Notes: a model not told the origin generated them from the sequence alone. A stretch of 11,544 nt of DNA from JAICKM01 sp035693165 (GCA_035693165.1 DASSGZ010000257.1:1-11544), one strand, 5' to 3'; positions 1 through 7,108 are shown, counted from the stretch's first letter. Program-made: numbers and translations.

Positions 1-2
1 CG

Positions 3-830
3 CAGTTTGGCACTCGTCTCATTGGTACCGGTTTTCACGCCTATGCCACTGATAACACTACATATGACATTCGCCATCTCGCCGATCAGTTCGCTAAGGG
101 CTACGACGAAGCTTATACCGGCGTCAATCCCACGAAGTGTCCGGCGGTATCCGGCCCTCGCCAGACTATTTATCTGGCGATTGCCACGTCGAATGATCAG
201 CAAGGATCCAATGTTGCTCTTACTGCCGATCACGCGGCTGCCTGGGCGCAGATGGTAGATAAGGTTACGAGCGATGTCTCCTATATTGAGGGAATTGTCG
301 TAGAAGCTGGAATTGACGCTGAACCGAATTTCGATACCGCCTATAGCCATACGGCTGACTGGGTAAACAGCTATAGTACAAATGGGCACACACTGTGCCA
401 CGATTTCGGCAGCACTGACGGCTACCCGGATCTCGCGCCGGGCGAGCCAACACCCGTCGTTTCCCCTCCTTGGGGCCACTCTAGTTGGAGTGTAGACGAG
501 TTCTATAACATCGCCCGGGGAATCTCTGGGCAACGACCCCTGCCCGAGATTTACAAGTCAAGCTACGCACGTGACTGGTATCGAGTGAAACGCTGGAGTC
601 AAACCCGACCAATACCATTAACCTTCCCGATGGATTTCGAAGGTGTGATGAGTGAATGCTATTCCAGTGGGTGCCAACCCCCGGCGGACTTTAGCGAACA
701 ACAAGCGTGGCAGGTCTTCTGGTTAGAACTCAATGCGGATCAGATTACCCAGCAAGACATACCATATTCCACAGATATTCGATGCAGTAATGGTCCCTAT
801 GCCGGTTGTTCCCCGTCTATTCATGACTGA
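3..830 (+). CDS. Unrecognised, probably secreted protein (C-terminal part)
   Basis: The frame is open from the left edge to a TGA at 828-830, giving 275 residues with no start inside the window, so the true N-terminus lies to the left. I cannot name a family with certainty. The fold looks like an exported, possibly TIM-barrel or glycosidase-like protein: alternating strand/helix stretches, an acidic segment GIDAEPNFDTAYSH followed by ADWVNSY, an LPEIY motif, a PMDFEGVM segment and a C-terminal STDIRC end. This order resembles uncharacterised secreted proteins of Chloroflexota and Actinomycetota that carry a D-x-E-P motif, but that is recollection and not a search result. Cysteines are few and partly C-terminal (TDIRC...GC). 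Base composition is about 50% GC in the first 60 bases, far below the genes on the right. The lipoprotein gene follows 63 bases downstream on the same strand and could be cotranscribed. Coding status is well supported; function is unknown. Confidence 0.7.
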   Translation, partial: QFGTRLIGTGFHAYATDNTTYDIRHLADQFAKGYDEAYTGVNPTKCPAVSGPRQTIYLAIATSNDQQGSNVALTADHAAAWAQMVDKVTSDVSYIEGIVVEAGIDAEPNFDTAYSHTADWVNSYSTNGHTLCHDFGSTDGYPDLAPGEPTPVVSPPWGHSSWSVDEFYNIARGISGQRPLPEIYKSSYARDWYRVKRWSQTRPIPLTFPMDFEGVMSECYSSGCQPPADFSEQQAWQVFWLELNADQITQQDIPYSTDIRCSNGPYAGCSPSIHD

Positions 831-893
831 TCGTGAGGGATCGGCGGCGCTATTGTCTACACTAAGCGGATTGTGGAAAGCGAGGTCAGGATC

Positions 894-1589
894 GTGAACC
901 GTTACCAAATGCACTCCTTACAGGGGCCATCCGTGTTATGGCGCCTCGCGCTGCTCCTTCTCTTGGCCAGTGGGCTGATCGCGTGTGACTCCAGCACCGG
1001 TACGCAACCGAGCGTCCCGACCGGCACGCCCGTGTCCGTCCCGACCGGCACGCCCGTGTCCCTCCCGACCGATACGGCGACCGTCGTCTCCTTGCCACCC
1101 GCAGTAGCTACCGATATCGCCAAAAACACGCAGGTGGTCACCTATCGCATCCACGTTGCCACTTCCGTCGCGCTTACAGGGGCGCCGACTCGGACGCCGG
1201 GCGGGCCGCCGGACATGCCAACCTTCACCCCCGTACTCGGCATCGTCGGCGACTGTCCCGGTCCGAATTCACGCGGCTTCCAATGCTATAATATGTGGCG
1301 CGGGTATCAAGCCGGTCATCTGATGGAAGTGCGCGTGGGCCGGCAGGGTTCGGACGACGATCCAACTCAGGGGGAAATTGTTGTGCTGACGCGCGGCACC
1401 CGCGAGACCTATTTCGGGCCAGGGAAAACAGGCGCTTTCGACATTGTGTCGCTCGACGGCGATCTCGTAACGGTAACCGCTATCGAATCCCCGCACCATG
1501 AAACCTTCATCTTCAATCTCCAGACGCACCAGTGGACCGCTATCTCCCCGGTGCCGGGTGGCTCGCCCACCGCCAGTCTCCTGCCCTAA
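894..1589 (+). CDS. Putative lipoprotein with Pro/Thr repeat stalk
   Basis: I choose the GTG at 894 because GAGGT at 882-886 sits 7 bases upstream; an in-frame GTG at 873 and ATG at 909 lack such a site. This gives 231 residues. The N-terminus has a hydrophobic helix (WRLALLLLLASG) ending in the lipobox LIAC, so export and lipid attachment at the cysteine are expected. A Pro/Thr/Ser/Val-rich stalk follows, including a near-perfect repeat of SVPTGTPV, like cell-surface spacers. The C-terminal domain (from about VLGIVGDCPGPNS) has two cysteines, a CYNMWRGYQAG segment and beta-type alternation (EVRVGRQG, EIVVLTRGTRETYF, FDIVSLDGDLVTVTAIE), suggesting a small beta-rich domain. I do not recognise the family. 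It lies between the unrecognised secreted protein and the 6S-like RNA. Surface localisation is well supported; a binding or structural role is only a guess. Confidence 0.8.
   Translation: MNRYQMHSLQGPSVLWRLALLLLLASGLIACDSSTGTQPSVPTGTPVSVPTGTPVSLPTDTATVVSLPPAVATDIAKNTQVVTYRIHVATSVALTGAPTRTPGGPPDMPTFTPVLGIVGDCPGPNSRGFQCYNMWRGYQAGHLMEVRVGRQGSDDDPTQGEIVVLTRGTRETYFGPGKTGAFDIVSLDGDLVTVTAIESPHHETFIFNLQTHQWTAISPVPGGSPTASLLP
1014..1070 (+). repeat. 24-base tandem repeat inside the lipoprotein gene
   Basis: A 24-base unit (gtcccgaccggcacgcccgt plus gtcc) occurs at 1014-1037 and again identically at 1038-1061, followed by a diverging partial copy (ctcccgacc, 1062-1070). It encodes the VPTGTPVS repeats of the stalk. 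Because the unit is a multiple of three, slippage would change stalk length without a frameshift. Confidence 0.9.
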
Positions 1590-1691
1590 CCGGCGCCCCG
1601 GCAGGCACGCGAATCGCATTCAGGGCTGACGGTAGCCGTGAAATTAATCCCGTTGCTAGGCACTTCTACGGCGCGGGAACGGACCAGGCGC

Positions 1692-1723
1692 TTGACGTAG
1701 CCGGGCCAATGTGGTAATATAAT
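1692..1723 (+). promoter_or_regulatory. Sigma-70-type promoter of the 6S-like RNA
   Basis: TTGACG at 1692-1697 and TAATAT at 1715-1720 are separated by 17 bases; a perfect TATAAT overlaps at 1718-1723 with a 20-base spacer. The predicted transcription start (about 1726-1731) falls right at the 5' end of the long RNA helix, which is why I assign the promoter to the RNA and not to a protein gene. Confidence 0.75.
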
Positions 1724-1726
1724 GAC

Positions 1727-1916
1727 GCAGCCCCGCCACGCGGGGACGTCACAAGAAAGTCTTGATCCAACAGTTTTGAACAGGGAGCTTGTAGCGGATG
1801 GGGACGCCTGTGGCCGGCTTGTCCGATTGAGGCGGTAACCTGAAGAAGAGCACCCACCTGCACATGTGTTGCAGGTTCAAGACCTAAGTGGCGCCCCCTC
1901 GTGGCGGGGTTCGCGC
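1727..1916 (+). ncRNA. ssrS: 6S RNA (RNA polymerase-binding regulator), predicted
   Basis: About 190 nt with the 6S architecture. The ends pair perfectly: CCCCGCCACG (1731-1740) with CGTGGCGGGG (1900-1909). The helix continues through GGGG/CCCC, then GTCAC (1748-1752) with GTGGC (1888-1892, one G-U), then GTCTTGA (1759-1765) with TCAAGAC (1877-1883). Inside is an open region whose 3' side carries a small hairpin CCTGCA/TGCAGG (1857-1862 and 1870-1875), as in the central bubble of known 6S RNAs. The stretch CACCCACCTG...CAGGTTCAAG also resembles the conserved 3' side of proteobacterial 6S RNA. By family knowledge 6S RNA mimics an open promoter, binds housekeeping RNA polymerase in stationary phase and is released by product-RNA synthesis. 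It has its own promoter and an intrinsic terminator just downstream. The apical stem was not fully resolved by eye. No long credible ORF competes here. Exact ends are estimates. Confidence 0.8.
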
Positions 1917-1934
1917 ATATCCCGCACCTGACAG

Positions 1935-1978
1935 GGCCGCAACGGCAGAGGACGATCCTCCCGCGTTGCGGCCTTTTT
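1935..1978 (+). terminator. Intrinsic terminator after the 6S-like RNA
   Basis: A perfect 10-bp stem GGCCGCAACG (1935-1944) with CGTTGCGGCC (1964-1973), strengthened by an inner GAGG/CCTC (1948-1951 and 1957-1960), is followed directly by TTTTT (1974-1978). It is the strongest rho-independent terminator in the window and closes the RNA transcription unit. Confidence 0.92.
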
Positions 1979-2002
1979 GTGGCCCGGCGCCTCCCACTGT
2001 TC

Positions 2003-2117
2003 CTTGTCACTCTGAGCGCAGCGAAGAGTCTCGTCTCGCGGGACAGGAGACGAGATGCTTCACTGCGTTCAGCATGACAACGGGGGCTTGTCACTCTGAG
2101 CGCAGCGAAGAGTCTCG
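2003..2117. repeat. Palindromic REP-like repeat, one full and one half copy
   Basis: A 31-base sequence starting CTTGTCACTCTGAGCGCAGC is present identically at 2003-2033 and 2087-2117. The first copy continues into an imperfect inverted partner, giving a hairpin from TTGTCA (2004-2009) to TGACAA (2075-2080) with a perfect inner stem TCTCGTCTC/GAGACGAGA (2029-2037 and 2047-2055). The second copy has no inverted partner. The element sits in the convergent gap between the RNA terminator and the end of the TIR-nSTAND gene, a usual place for dispersed intergenic palindromes. Similar sequences are, from memory, widespread in Chloroflexota and other environmental genomes. Confidence 0.85.
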
Positions 2118-2146
2118 GCGCGTGGGCAAGGAGGCGGGAAGGACGT

Positions 2147-5100
2147 TCACCGTTGCGGGGTGGCCGGGGCGCAGACGGCCCAGCGGCCCCGGCGTTGCGC
2201 CTGGGCGGTCTGCTGGGCGGCACGCAGGCGGTCCTGGTACTTGCCGTCCGGCGGGGTGGGGCGCACCTGGGCGTAGCCTTGCCCGGCCAGTTCTTCGTTC
2301 AGCAACAGCGGCACCCCGGCGCCCGGCAACCAGACATAGCGCAGCAGCCGCCCGCTCGCATCGGCCTCGGACACGTCTTTTTCGAGCAGCACCTGCCGCC
2401 CGGCCTGGACCACCAACTGCTGCACGCGAGCGGTCGCCTCCGGCCCGAAGCACCCGCCACCGGGCGGGGCTGCATCGCCGCCCGCCTCAATGCCGATCAG
2501 CCGCACCCGCGCCGGCTCCGGCCCGATCATCACGTCGAGCGTATCGCCGCTGACGACCCGGCTGACAATTGCTGCCACCGTGCGCGGGGGCAGTGCCACT
2601 TTAGACGCGGTCGCAGTACGCACGGTGGCGGCGGTGAGGGACGGGGCCGCCGGCAACGCCAGCGCGGCCCCGGTCGTGCGGGTGGGCGCGACCGTGACCG
2701 TTGGGCGAAGCGTGGGTGCAGCCGTGGGCGCCGGGCGGGTTTGCGTGGGGTTGGTGGCCGGTAGTGTGGCCGGCGCGCTCTGGCCCTGCGGGGTGGCGGG
2801 TGGCGGCGTGCCGGCCGGGGCAGGCGGTTGCAGCAGGGCCAGACCCCCGGCGACCACCGCCACGAGCACCAGGACGGCTACCGTGACGCGCACCAGGCCG
2901 CGCATGAACCGGGCGCGGCGCACGGCCCGCGCGGCTTCCGCTATCTCCCTGCGCTCGTAGTCGGCGCGCTGCTTGGCGAGCCAGGCCATGCGCTCGCGCG
3001 CCACGGCCACGGCATCGGCCTTGGCTTGCGCGCGGTCCTCCGCCGCGACTACCTCCAACGCCGGCAGCGGGATGTGGCGCTCTTCCGGCGAGGGCGTTTG
3101 CGGGGATACGTCCGGCGACTCCGCGGCGGATGGTGGCGGCGCCGGCACCTCCTCGATGCCTGGTGGCGCGACAGCCTCCACCGCGGGCGCCGGTCCGTCC
3201 GGCGGCGCTGGGGGTGCCGGCCAATCGAACTCCAGCGCGGCGACAGGATGCGCGGCGGCGGTGATGGTCAGCGTGCCCGGTCGCGGCGGCTCCAGGGCGG
3301 CGTGGCCGTTATGTTCCGGCGCCGGGGCCGTGTGCCCGTTGCGCGCGGGCTTGCGGGGGGCGGCGCCGTTGCGAGCCGGCGCCTCGCGCGCCGCAGCGTT
3401 GCGTACAGCTTTGTTCCCGGCCTGCCCGGTGGGGCCGGGGGTTTCCGGGGCGGCGCGGTCGGGACGGGCGGGTTCCAGCAGCAAGGGGCGGGTAATGCGA
3501 GTATCGTCGCGGGGGAGCGCGGGTAGCGGGCGCGTTCCTCCCCGCGCGGGCGGGCGCGGCGCCAGGGCCGCGCGGCTGCGCTCGACCAGCACGGGCAGCG
3601 CGGCGTCATAGCCTAACGTGGCGGCGCCCGGCCCGGTGAGCCAGCGCCCGGCCTCGTGCAACGCTGCGCCGTCCAGCAGCCCGGCGGCGGGGGCGCCCTG
3701 GCGCATCCAGGTCCGCGCATGTTCGTCCAGGCGCCGCCGCGTTTGCTCGGCCTCGCGCCACTCGCGCACCCAGCGGCCCAGGCGCGGCCAGGCGCTGATC
3801 AGGATCTCGTGCGCCAGCTCCACGGGTGGATCGCCGGCGCCGGCTGTGTCGTCAACCCGGATCATGCGCCGGGCAGCCAGGGCGCGCAGCGTTGGCTCCA
3901 GCAGCGCCGGATCGTCATGGGCGCTACGCAGATCGGCCAGGGCCTGGGGCCGTCCGGTGTCGGGACGGCCCGCGCCCGGTTGCACCAGGCGCAGCAAGAT
4001 GCGCCGCGCGACGGCCTGCTGCTCAGCGGGCAGGGCCGCGAACACGGCATCGGCGCGGGCCGCCAGGGCGCCGGCCAGGCCGCCGCGCCCGCCCATATCG
4101 GCGCGCTGGTAGGCCGCGAGGGGGATCAACCGCCGCTCCATGCGCGTCCAGAGCAGGCCCAGCGTCTCTTGCAGCAGCGGCAGGGCCCGCGGCTCATCGG
4201 CGGCGTCGGCCAGCAAGCGCTCCAGCAGCGCCGGCTCGATGTGGACCCCGCGATCCAGCGCCGGTTCCTGGATCGCCGCGCGCAGCGCCTCGCCCTGGGG
4301 CGGCGAGACTTCCATGCGCTGCCCGGCGCGGATGGGCCACAGCGGGCTGTTCGCCAGGTCCGCGTAGAAGTCGTTCCGCATGACCAGGATGAGCGCGCAG
4401 CGGGCATCGGCGCGCAACGCACGCAGCGCGGCCAGGAACCGCTCCTGCTCGGCGGGCGCGGCCAGCGCGAAGACTTCTTCGAGCGGGTCGACGATCAGCA
4501 GCAGCCGCCCGGCGCCGTCCTGCGTGCCGAGCAGGGCAGTGATCACGTCGCGAGGCTGCGTATGGCCCGCCTGCAGGGTCGCGGCCAGCGCAACCAGGGG
4601 GTGCCCGCCGGGGCGCATGGTGCGCACCAGCCAGAAGCCCGGCGGCCAGTGGGGACTCGCCGGCAACTGCGGCAGCAGGCCCGCCTGGATCAGCGACGTT
4701 TTCCCGCTGCCCGGCGGCCCCACCACCAGCAGCAAGCGCTCGCGCCGCAAGCGACCCAGCAGCGCGCCGATCTCGGCATCGCGCCCGTAGAAGAAGCGGG
4801 CGTCGCCTGCCGCAAAGGGGCGCAGGCCCGGATAGGGGCAGGGGGGAATGCGCCCCGCGGGGCGGATGCGGTGGCCCAGTTCGGCGCAGAGGCGATTGAC
4901 GATATACGGCCACTCGCGGGCGTCGCGGGCGTCCAGGAGTGGAAGCATGGGCGGCAACGGCGGCAACGTGACCGATTGGAGGATCAACAGGCTGACCGGC
5001 CAGGGCGCCGCGCCGGTCCCGTAGACCTCGGCCAGCAGGGCGACAACCTCGGGCAGCCGCTCAGCCAGATAGGCGGGGGAGACCACGAGCACCGCGCGGC

Positions 5101-5281
5101 GGCTCTCGCGGAGTACGCCCGCGGCGGGGTCGGGCACCGCGCCCGCGGCCACAGCCGCGTCCGCATACCAGCGCAGGCCGGCCTGGCGCAGGGCATCGGC
5201 CAGGTAGCCTTCGACCCAGGCACGGTCGGCCCCGGCATACGAGATGAAGAGGTCGTACTGGTACGCCACCTGCACGGACAT
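2147..5281 (-). CDS. TIR - nSTAND1 NTPase - TM - SNase-like fusion protein
   Basis: 1044 residues. TIR domain about 10-136 (box 1 DLFISYAGAD; box 2-like GLRWYAD; SPAYL at 68-72). Then the nSTAND1 signature YPGLRPF...FFYGRD (150-168), Walker A GPPGSGKTS (188-196), Walker B LLLIVDPLEE (260-269; DPLEE where DQFEE is usual) and the winged-helix-type VELAHEILISAWPRL block. A Pro/Ala-rich linker of roughly 180 residues follows, then a charged helical stretch ending RRARFMRGLVR, one TM helix (about 796-817), a Pro/Thr-rich spacer, and a staphylococcal-nuclease-like domain (about 900-1037). The basic flank before the TM predicts N-terminus inside and SNase outside. STAND NTPases are switches that oligomerise on ligand; TIR domains often hydrolyse NAD or signal. 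The SNase keeps D913 and R927/R978 equivalents but lacks the catalytic Glu (RLIGIEAGG instead of RLIGIDTPE). The start ATG has GGGGT 8 bases upstream. Likely monocistronic. A membrane receptor in immunity or signalling is inference. Confidence 0.93.
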   Translation of the reverse strand: MSVQVAYQYDLFISYAGADRAWVEGYLADALRQAGLRWYADAAVAAGAVPDPAAGVLRESRRAVLVVSPAYLAERLPEVVALLAEVYGTGAAPWPVSLLILQSVTLPPLPPMLPLLDARDAREWPYIVNRLCAELGHRIRPAGRIPPCPYPGLRPFAAGDARFFYGRDAEIGALLGRLRRERLLLVVGPPGSGKTSLIQAGLLPQLPASPHWPPGFWLVRTMRPGGHPLVALAATLQAGHTQPRDVITALLGTQDGAGRLLLIVDPLEEVFALAAPAEQERFLAALRALRADARCALILVMRNDFYADLANSPLWPIRAGQRMEVSPPQGEALRAAIQEPALDRGVHIEPALLERLLADAADEPRALPLLQETLGLLWTRMERRLIPLAAYQRADMGGRGGLAGALAARADAVFAALPAEQQAVARRILLRLVQPGAGRPDTGRPQALADLRSAHDDPALLEPTLRALAARRMIRVDDTAGAGDPPVELAHEILISAWPRLGRWVREWREAEQTRRRLDEHARTWMRQGAPAAGLLDGAALHEAGRWLTGPGAATLGYDAALPVLVERSRAALAPRPPARGGTRPLPALPRDDTRITRPLLLEPARPDRAAPETPGPTGQAGNKAVRNAAAREAPARNGAAPRKPARNGHTAPAPEHNGHAALEPPRPGTLTITAAAHPVAALEFDWPAPPAPPDGPAPAVEAVAPPGIEEVPAPPPSAAESPDVSPQTPSPEERHIPLPALEVVAAEDRAQAKADAVAVARERMAWLAKQRADYERREIAEAARAVRRARFMRGLVRVTVAVLVLVAVVAGGLALLQPPAPAGTPPPATPQGQSAPATLPATNPTQTRPAPTAAPTLRPTVTVAPTRTTGAALALPAAPSLTAATVRTATASKVALPPRTVAAIVSRVVSGDTLDVMIGPEPARVRLIGIEAGGDAAPPGGGCFGPEATARVQQLVVQAGRQVLLEKDVSEADASGRLLRYVWLPGAGVPLLLNEELAGQGYAQVRPTPPDGKYQDRLRAAQQTAQAQRRGRWAVCAPATPQR

Positions 5282-5382
5282 ATGCAGTTACCCCGACTGA
5301 CAGGCTGGCTAATGGACGGCCGGTGCCAAACGAGCCGGGTGTGGTCCTATAAGTCCTGTCCAGGTTCGCGTGTTGGCCGGGT

Positions 5383-5406
5383 GCCGCCAGGCGCCCCGTG
5401 GGGGCG
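5383..5406 (-). promoter_or_regulatory. Leader hairpin of the TIR-nSTAND gene
   Basis: CGCCCC (5392-5397) and GGGGCG (5401-5406) form a tight stem with a 3-base loop in the predicted 5' leader, about 25 bases after the predicted start of transcription. It could affect mRNA stability; no riboswitch class is recognised. Confidence 0.35.
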
Positions 5407-5434
5407 GCGAATCGGTTTACCCGTAGACTATCTC

Positions 5435-5463
5435 AGTATAGCGGAGGAAGGCGTTTGGATCAA
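5435..5463 (-). promoter_or_regulatory. Predicted promoter of the TIR-nSTAND gene
   Basis: On the minus strand TTGATC (5463-5458) and TATACT (5440-5435) are separated by exactly 17 bases. Transcription would start near 5428, leaving a leader of about 147 bases before the ATG. The rest of the 305-base gap (5282-5586) holds the leader hairpin and the hairpin after trpB2; I see no further gene in it. Confidence 0.55.
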
Positions 5464-5526
5464 CCCGTGGGCCGGTCAAGATCGGGGCACAATCACGCTG
5501 CCGGTGGTCAAGATCCCGACACAGTG

Positions 5527-5570
5527 CCGGGCCGCGCGGCGCCCGACCCTCGGCGGACGGCGCGGCCCGG
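5527..5570 (-). terminator. Strong hairpin after trpB2, possible terminator
   Basis: A perfect 11-bp inverted repeat, CCGGGCCGCGC (5527-5537) with GCGCGGCCCGG (5560-5570), with an inner CGCC/GGCG pairing, lies 16 bases after the trpB2 stop. There is no T-run on the minus strand, so it is either a U-less terminator or an mRNA 3' end stabiliser. Confidence 0.5.
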
Positions 5571-5586
5571 TGGTGCGGCGGGGCGG

Positions 5587-7002
5587 CTAGCCGGCGACGA
5601 CCGGGAGATCGGCCAGGGCGGCCTGGACCGCCTCGACCGGGTATTCGTAATCTTCGAGTTCGCCCGCCAGGTAGCGGTCGTAGGCAGCCAGATCGAAAAA
5701 GCCGTGACCGCTCAGGTTGAAGAGGATGGTCTTGCTTTCGCCCGCCTCTTTGCAGCGCAGCGCCTCATCGATGGCCGCGCGAATCGCGTGGGCCGACTCG
5801 GGCGCGGGCACGATGCCCTCGCTGCGGGTGAAGCGCAAGGCGGCCTCGAACACCGGGTTCTGCGGATAGGCGACTGCCTCGATGGTCTGCGCCTGATAGA
5901 GATGGCTGATCAACGGGGCCACGCCGTGGTAGCGCAGGCCGCCGGCATGGATCGTCTGCGGGACGAAGCCATGGCCGAGCGTGTGCATCTTGACGATGGG
6001 CGCCATGCGCGCCGTGTCCCCGAAGTCATAGGCATACACGCCGCGCGTGAGTGTGGGGCAGGCCGCCGGTTCCACGGCGACGATGCGCAGGTTGGGCGAC
6101 TTGCCGGTGAGTTTGTCGGCCACGAAGGGGAAGGCCAGGCCCGCGAAGTTGCTGCCGCCGCCCACGCAGCCGATCACCACATCGGGATAGGCGTCGGCCA
6201 TCTCCATCTGTTGCTGCGCTTCCTGGCCGATGACGGTCTGGTGCATCAGCACATGGTTGAGCACGCTGCCGAGCGAGTACTTGGTGTCGTCGCGGGTGGC
6301 GGCGTCCTCCACCGCCTCGGAGATGGCGATGCCCAGGCTGCCGGGCGACTCGGCATCCTGCTCCAGGATGGAGCGGCCCGCGTGGGTCTCGGGGCTGGGG
6401 CTGGGAATGACCCGCGCGCCGAAGGTCTGCATCAGCGAACGGCGGTAGGGCTTCTGGAAATAGGACACCTTGACCATGTAGACCTGGCACTCCAGGCCGA
6501 ACATCTGGGTCGCCATGGCGAGCGCGCTGCCCCACTGCCCGGCGCCCGTCTCGGTGGCGAGCCGTTTGACGCCCTCGGCGGCGCTGTAGAAGGCCTGCGG
6601 CACGGCGGTGTTCGGTTTGTGACTGCCCACAGGGCTGGCGCCTTCATACTTGTAGAAAATGCGCGCGGGGGTATCGAGCGCTTTTTCGAGCCGGTGGGCG
6701 CGATACAGTGGCGTGGGCCGCCAGAGCCGGTAGACGGCCTGCACCTCGGCGGGGATCTCGATATAGCGCTCCTGGCTCACTTCCTGGCGGATGATCTCCA
6801 GCGGGAAGAGCGGCGCCAGGTCGGCGGGGCCGACGGGCTGCATTGTGCCGGGATGCAGCACGGCGGGCAGGGGCGTGGGCAAGTCGGCCTGGATGTTGTA
6901 CCATGCGCGCGGCATGGCGCTTTCGTCGAGCAGATACTTGGTGCGGTCGCCCGGCAATTCGCCCGGTGTGTGCGGGGCGGCGGGATTGGTTGCGTTGACC
7001 AT
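5587..7002 (-). CDS. trpB: Tryptophan synthase beta chain, TrpB2 type
   Basis: 471 residues, the length of the TrpB2 (TrpB-related) subfamily and longer than the roughly 400 of TrpB1. It is a fold-type II PLP enzyme that joins indole and serine to make tryptophan in the cytoplasm. Visible motifs: GSHKPN with the PLP lysine K129; ETGAGQWG (151-158), whose Glu matches the catalytic Glu of TrpB; and the phosphate-binding loop GCVGGGSNFAG (278-288). The ATG has GGAGG about 8 bases upstream (GGAGGAAAGAAACC), and a consensus promoter lies 51 bases further. No trpA or other trp gene is present. By family knowledge TrpB2 often occurs outside the trp operon and is thought to scavenge free indole or to work without the TrpA contact; a related serine or phosphoserine dehydratase activity has also been considered for the group. 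The gene looks intact. Confidence 0.95.
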   Translation of the reverse strand: MVNATNPAAPHTPGELPGDRTKYLLDESAMPRAWYNIQADLPTPLPAVLHPGTMQPVGPADLAPLFPLEIIRQEVSQERYIEIPAEVQAVYRLWRPTPLYRAHRLEKALDTPARIFYKYEGASPVGSHKPNTAVPQAFYSAAEGVKRLATETGAGQWGSALAMATQMFGLECQVYMVKVSYFQKPYRRSLMQTFGARVIPSPSPETHAGRSILEQDAESPGSLGIAISEAVEDAATRDDTKYSLGSVLNHVLMHQTVIGQEAQQQMEMADAYPDVVIGCVGGGSNFAGLAFPFVADKLTGKSPNLRIVAVEPAACPTLTRGVYAYDFGDTARMAPIVKMHTLGHGFVPQTIHAGGLRYHGVAPLISHLYQAQTIEAVAYPQNPVFEAALRFTRSEGIVPAPESAHAIRAAIDEALRCKEAGESKTILFNLSGHGFFDLAAYDRYLAGELEDYEYPVEAVQAALADLPVVAG

Positions 7003-7052
7003 GGGTTTCTTTCCTCCACTTCCCGGTTGGTTGGGTGTGCTCCGTGGAGGCG

Positions 7053-7081
7053 ATTGTAGCAGGTTCGCCGGGGGCCGTCAA
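7053..7081 (-). promoter_or_regulatory. Sigma-70 promoter of trpB2
   Basis: On the minus strand TTGACG (7081-7076) and TACAAT (7058-7053) are separated by exactly 17 bases; transcription should start near 7046, giving a leader of about 44 bases with the GGAGG ribosome site. I see no trp leader peptide or T-box in so short a leader. Confidence 0.85.
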
Positions 7082-7108
7082 CGCGCCGCTGCCCCTATCG
7101 GTCGAGAA

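Noticed and set aside
7..258. Plus-strand frame of 83 codons starting TTG at 7
   Set aside because: It overlaps the longer frame open from position 3, which continues without break to 830 and has coherent protein-like sequence.
2003..2117. CRISPR-like repeat pair
   Set aside because: Only two direct copies, one with a large palindromic partner, and no further repeat-spacer periodicity or cas genes.
1666..2223. Minus-strand open frame of 185 codons, with overlapping plus frame 1888-2553
   Set aside because: They run across the 6S-like RNA, its terminator and the palindromic repeats; Arg/Pro-rich with no ribosome site and repeat-derived peptides.
3656..5590. Plus-strand open frame of 644 codons
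   Set aside because: It is antisense to the TIR-nSTAND gene; its Gln/Arg/Gly-rich translation shows no domain and its openness follows from high GC codon-position bias.
5398..7059. Plus-strand open frame of 553 codons
   Set aside because: Antisense of trpB2, whose PLP lysine and glycine loop motifs are unambiguous on the other strand.
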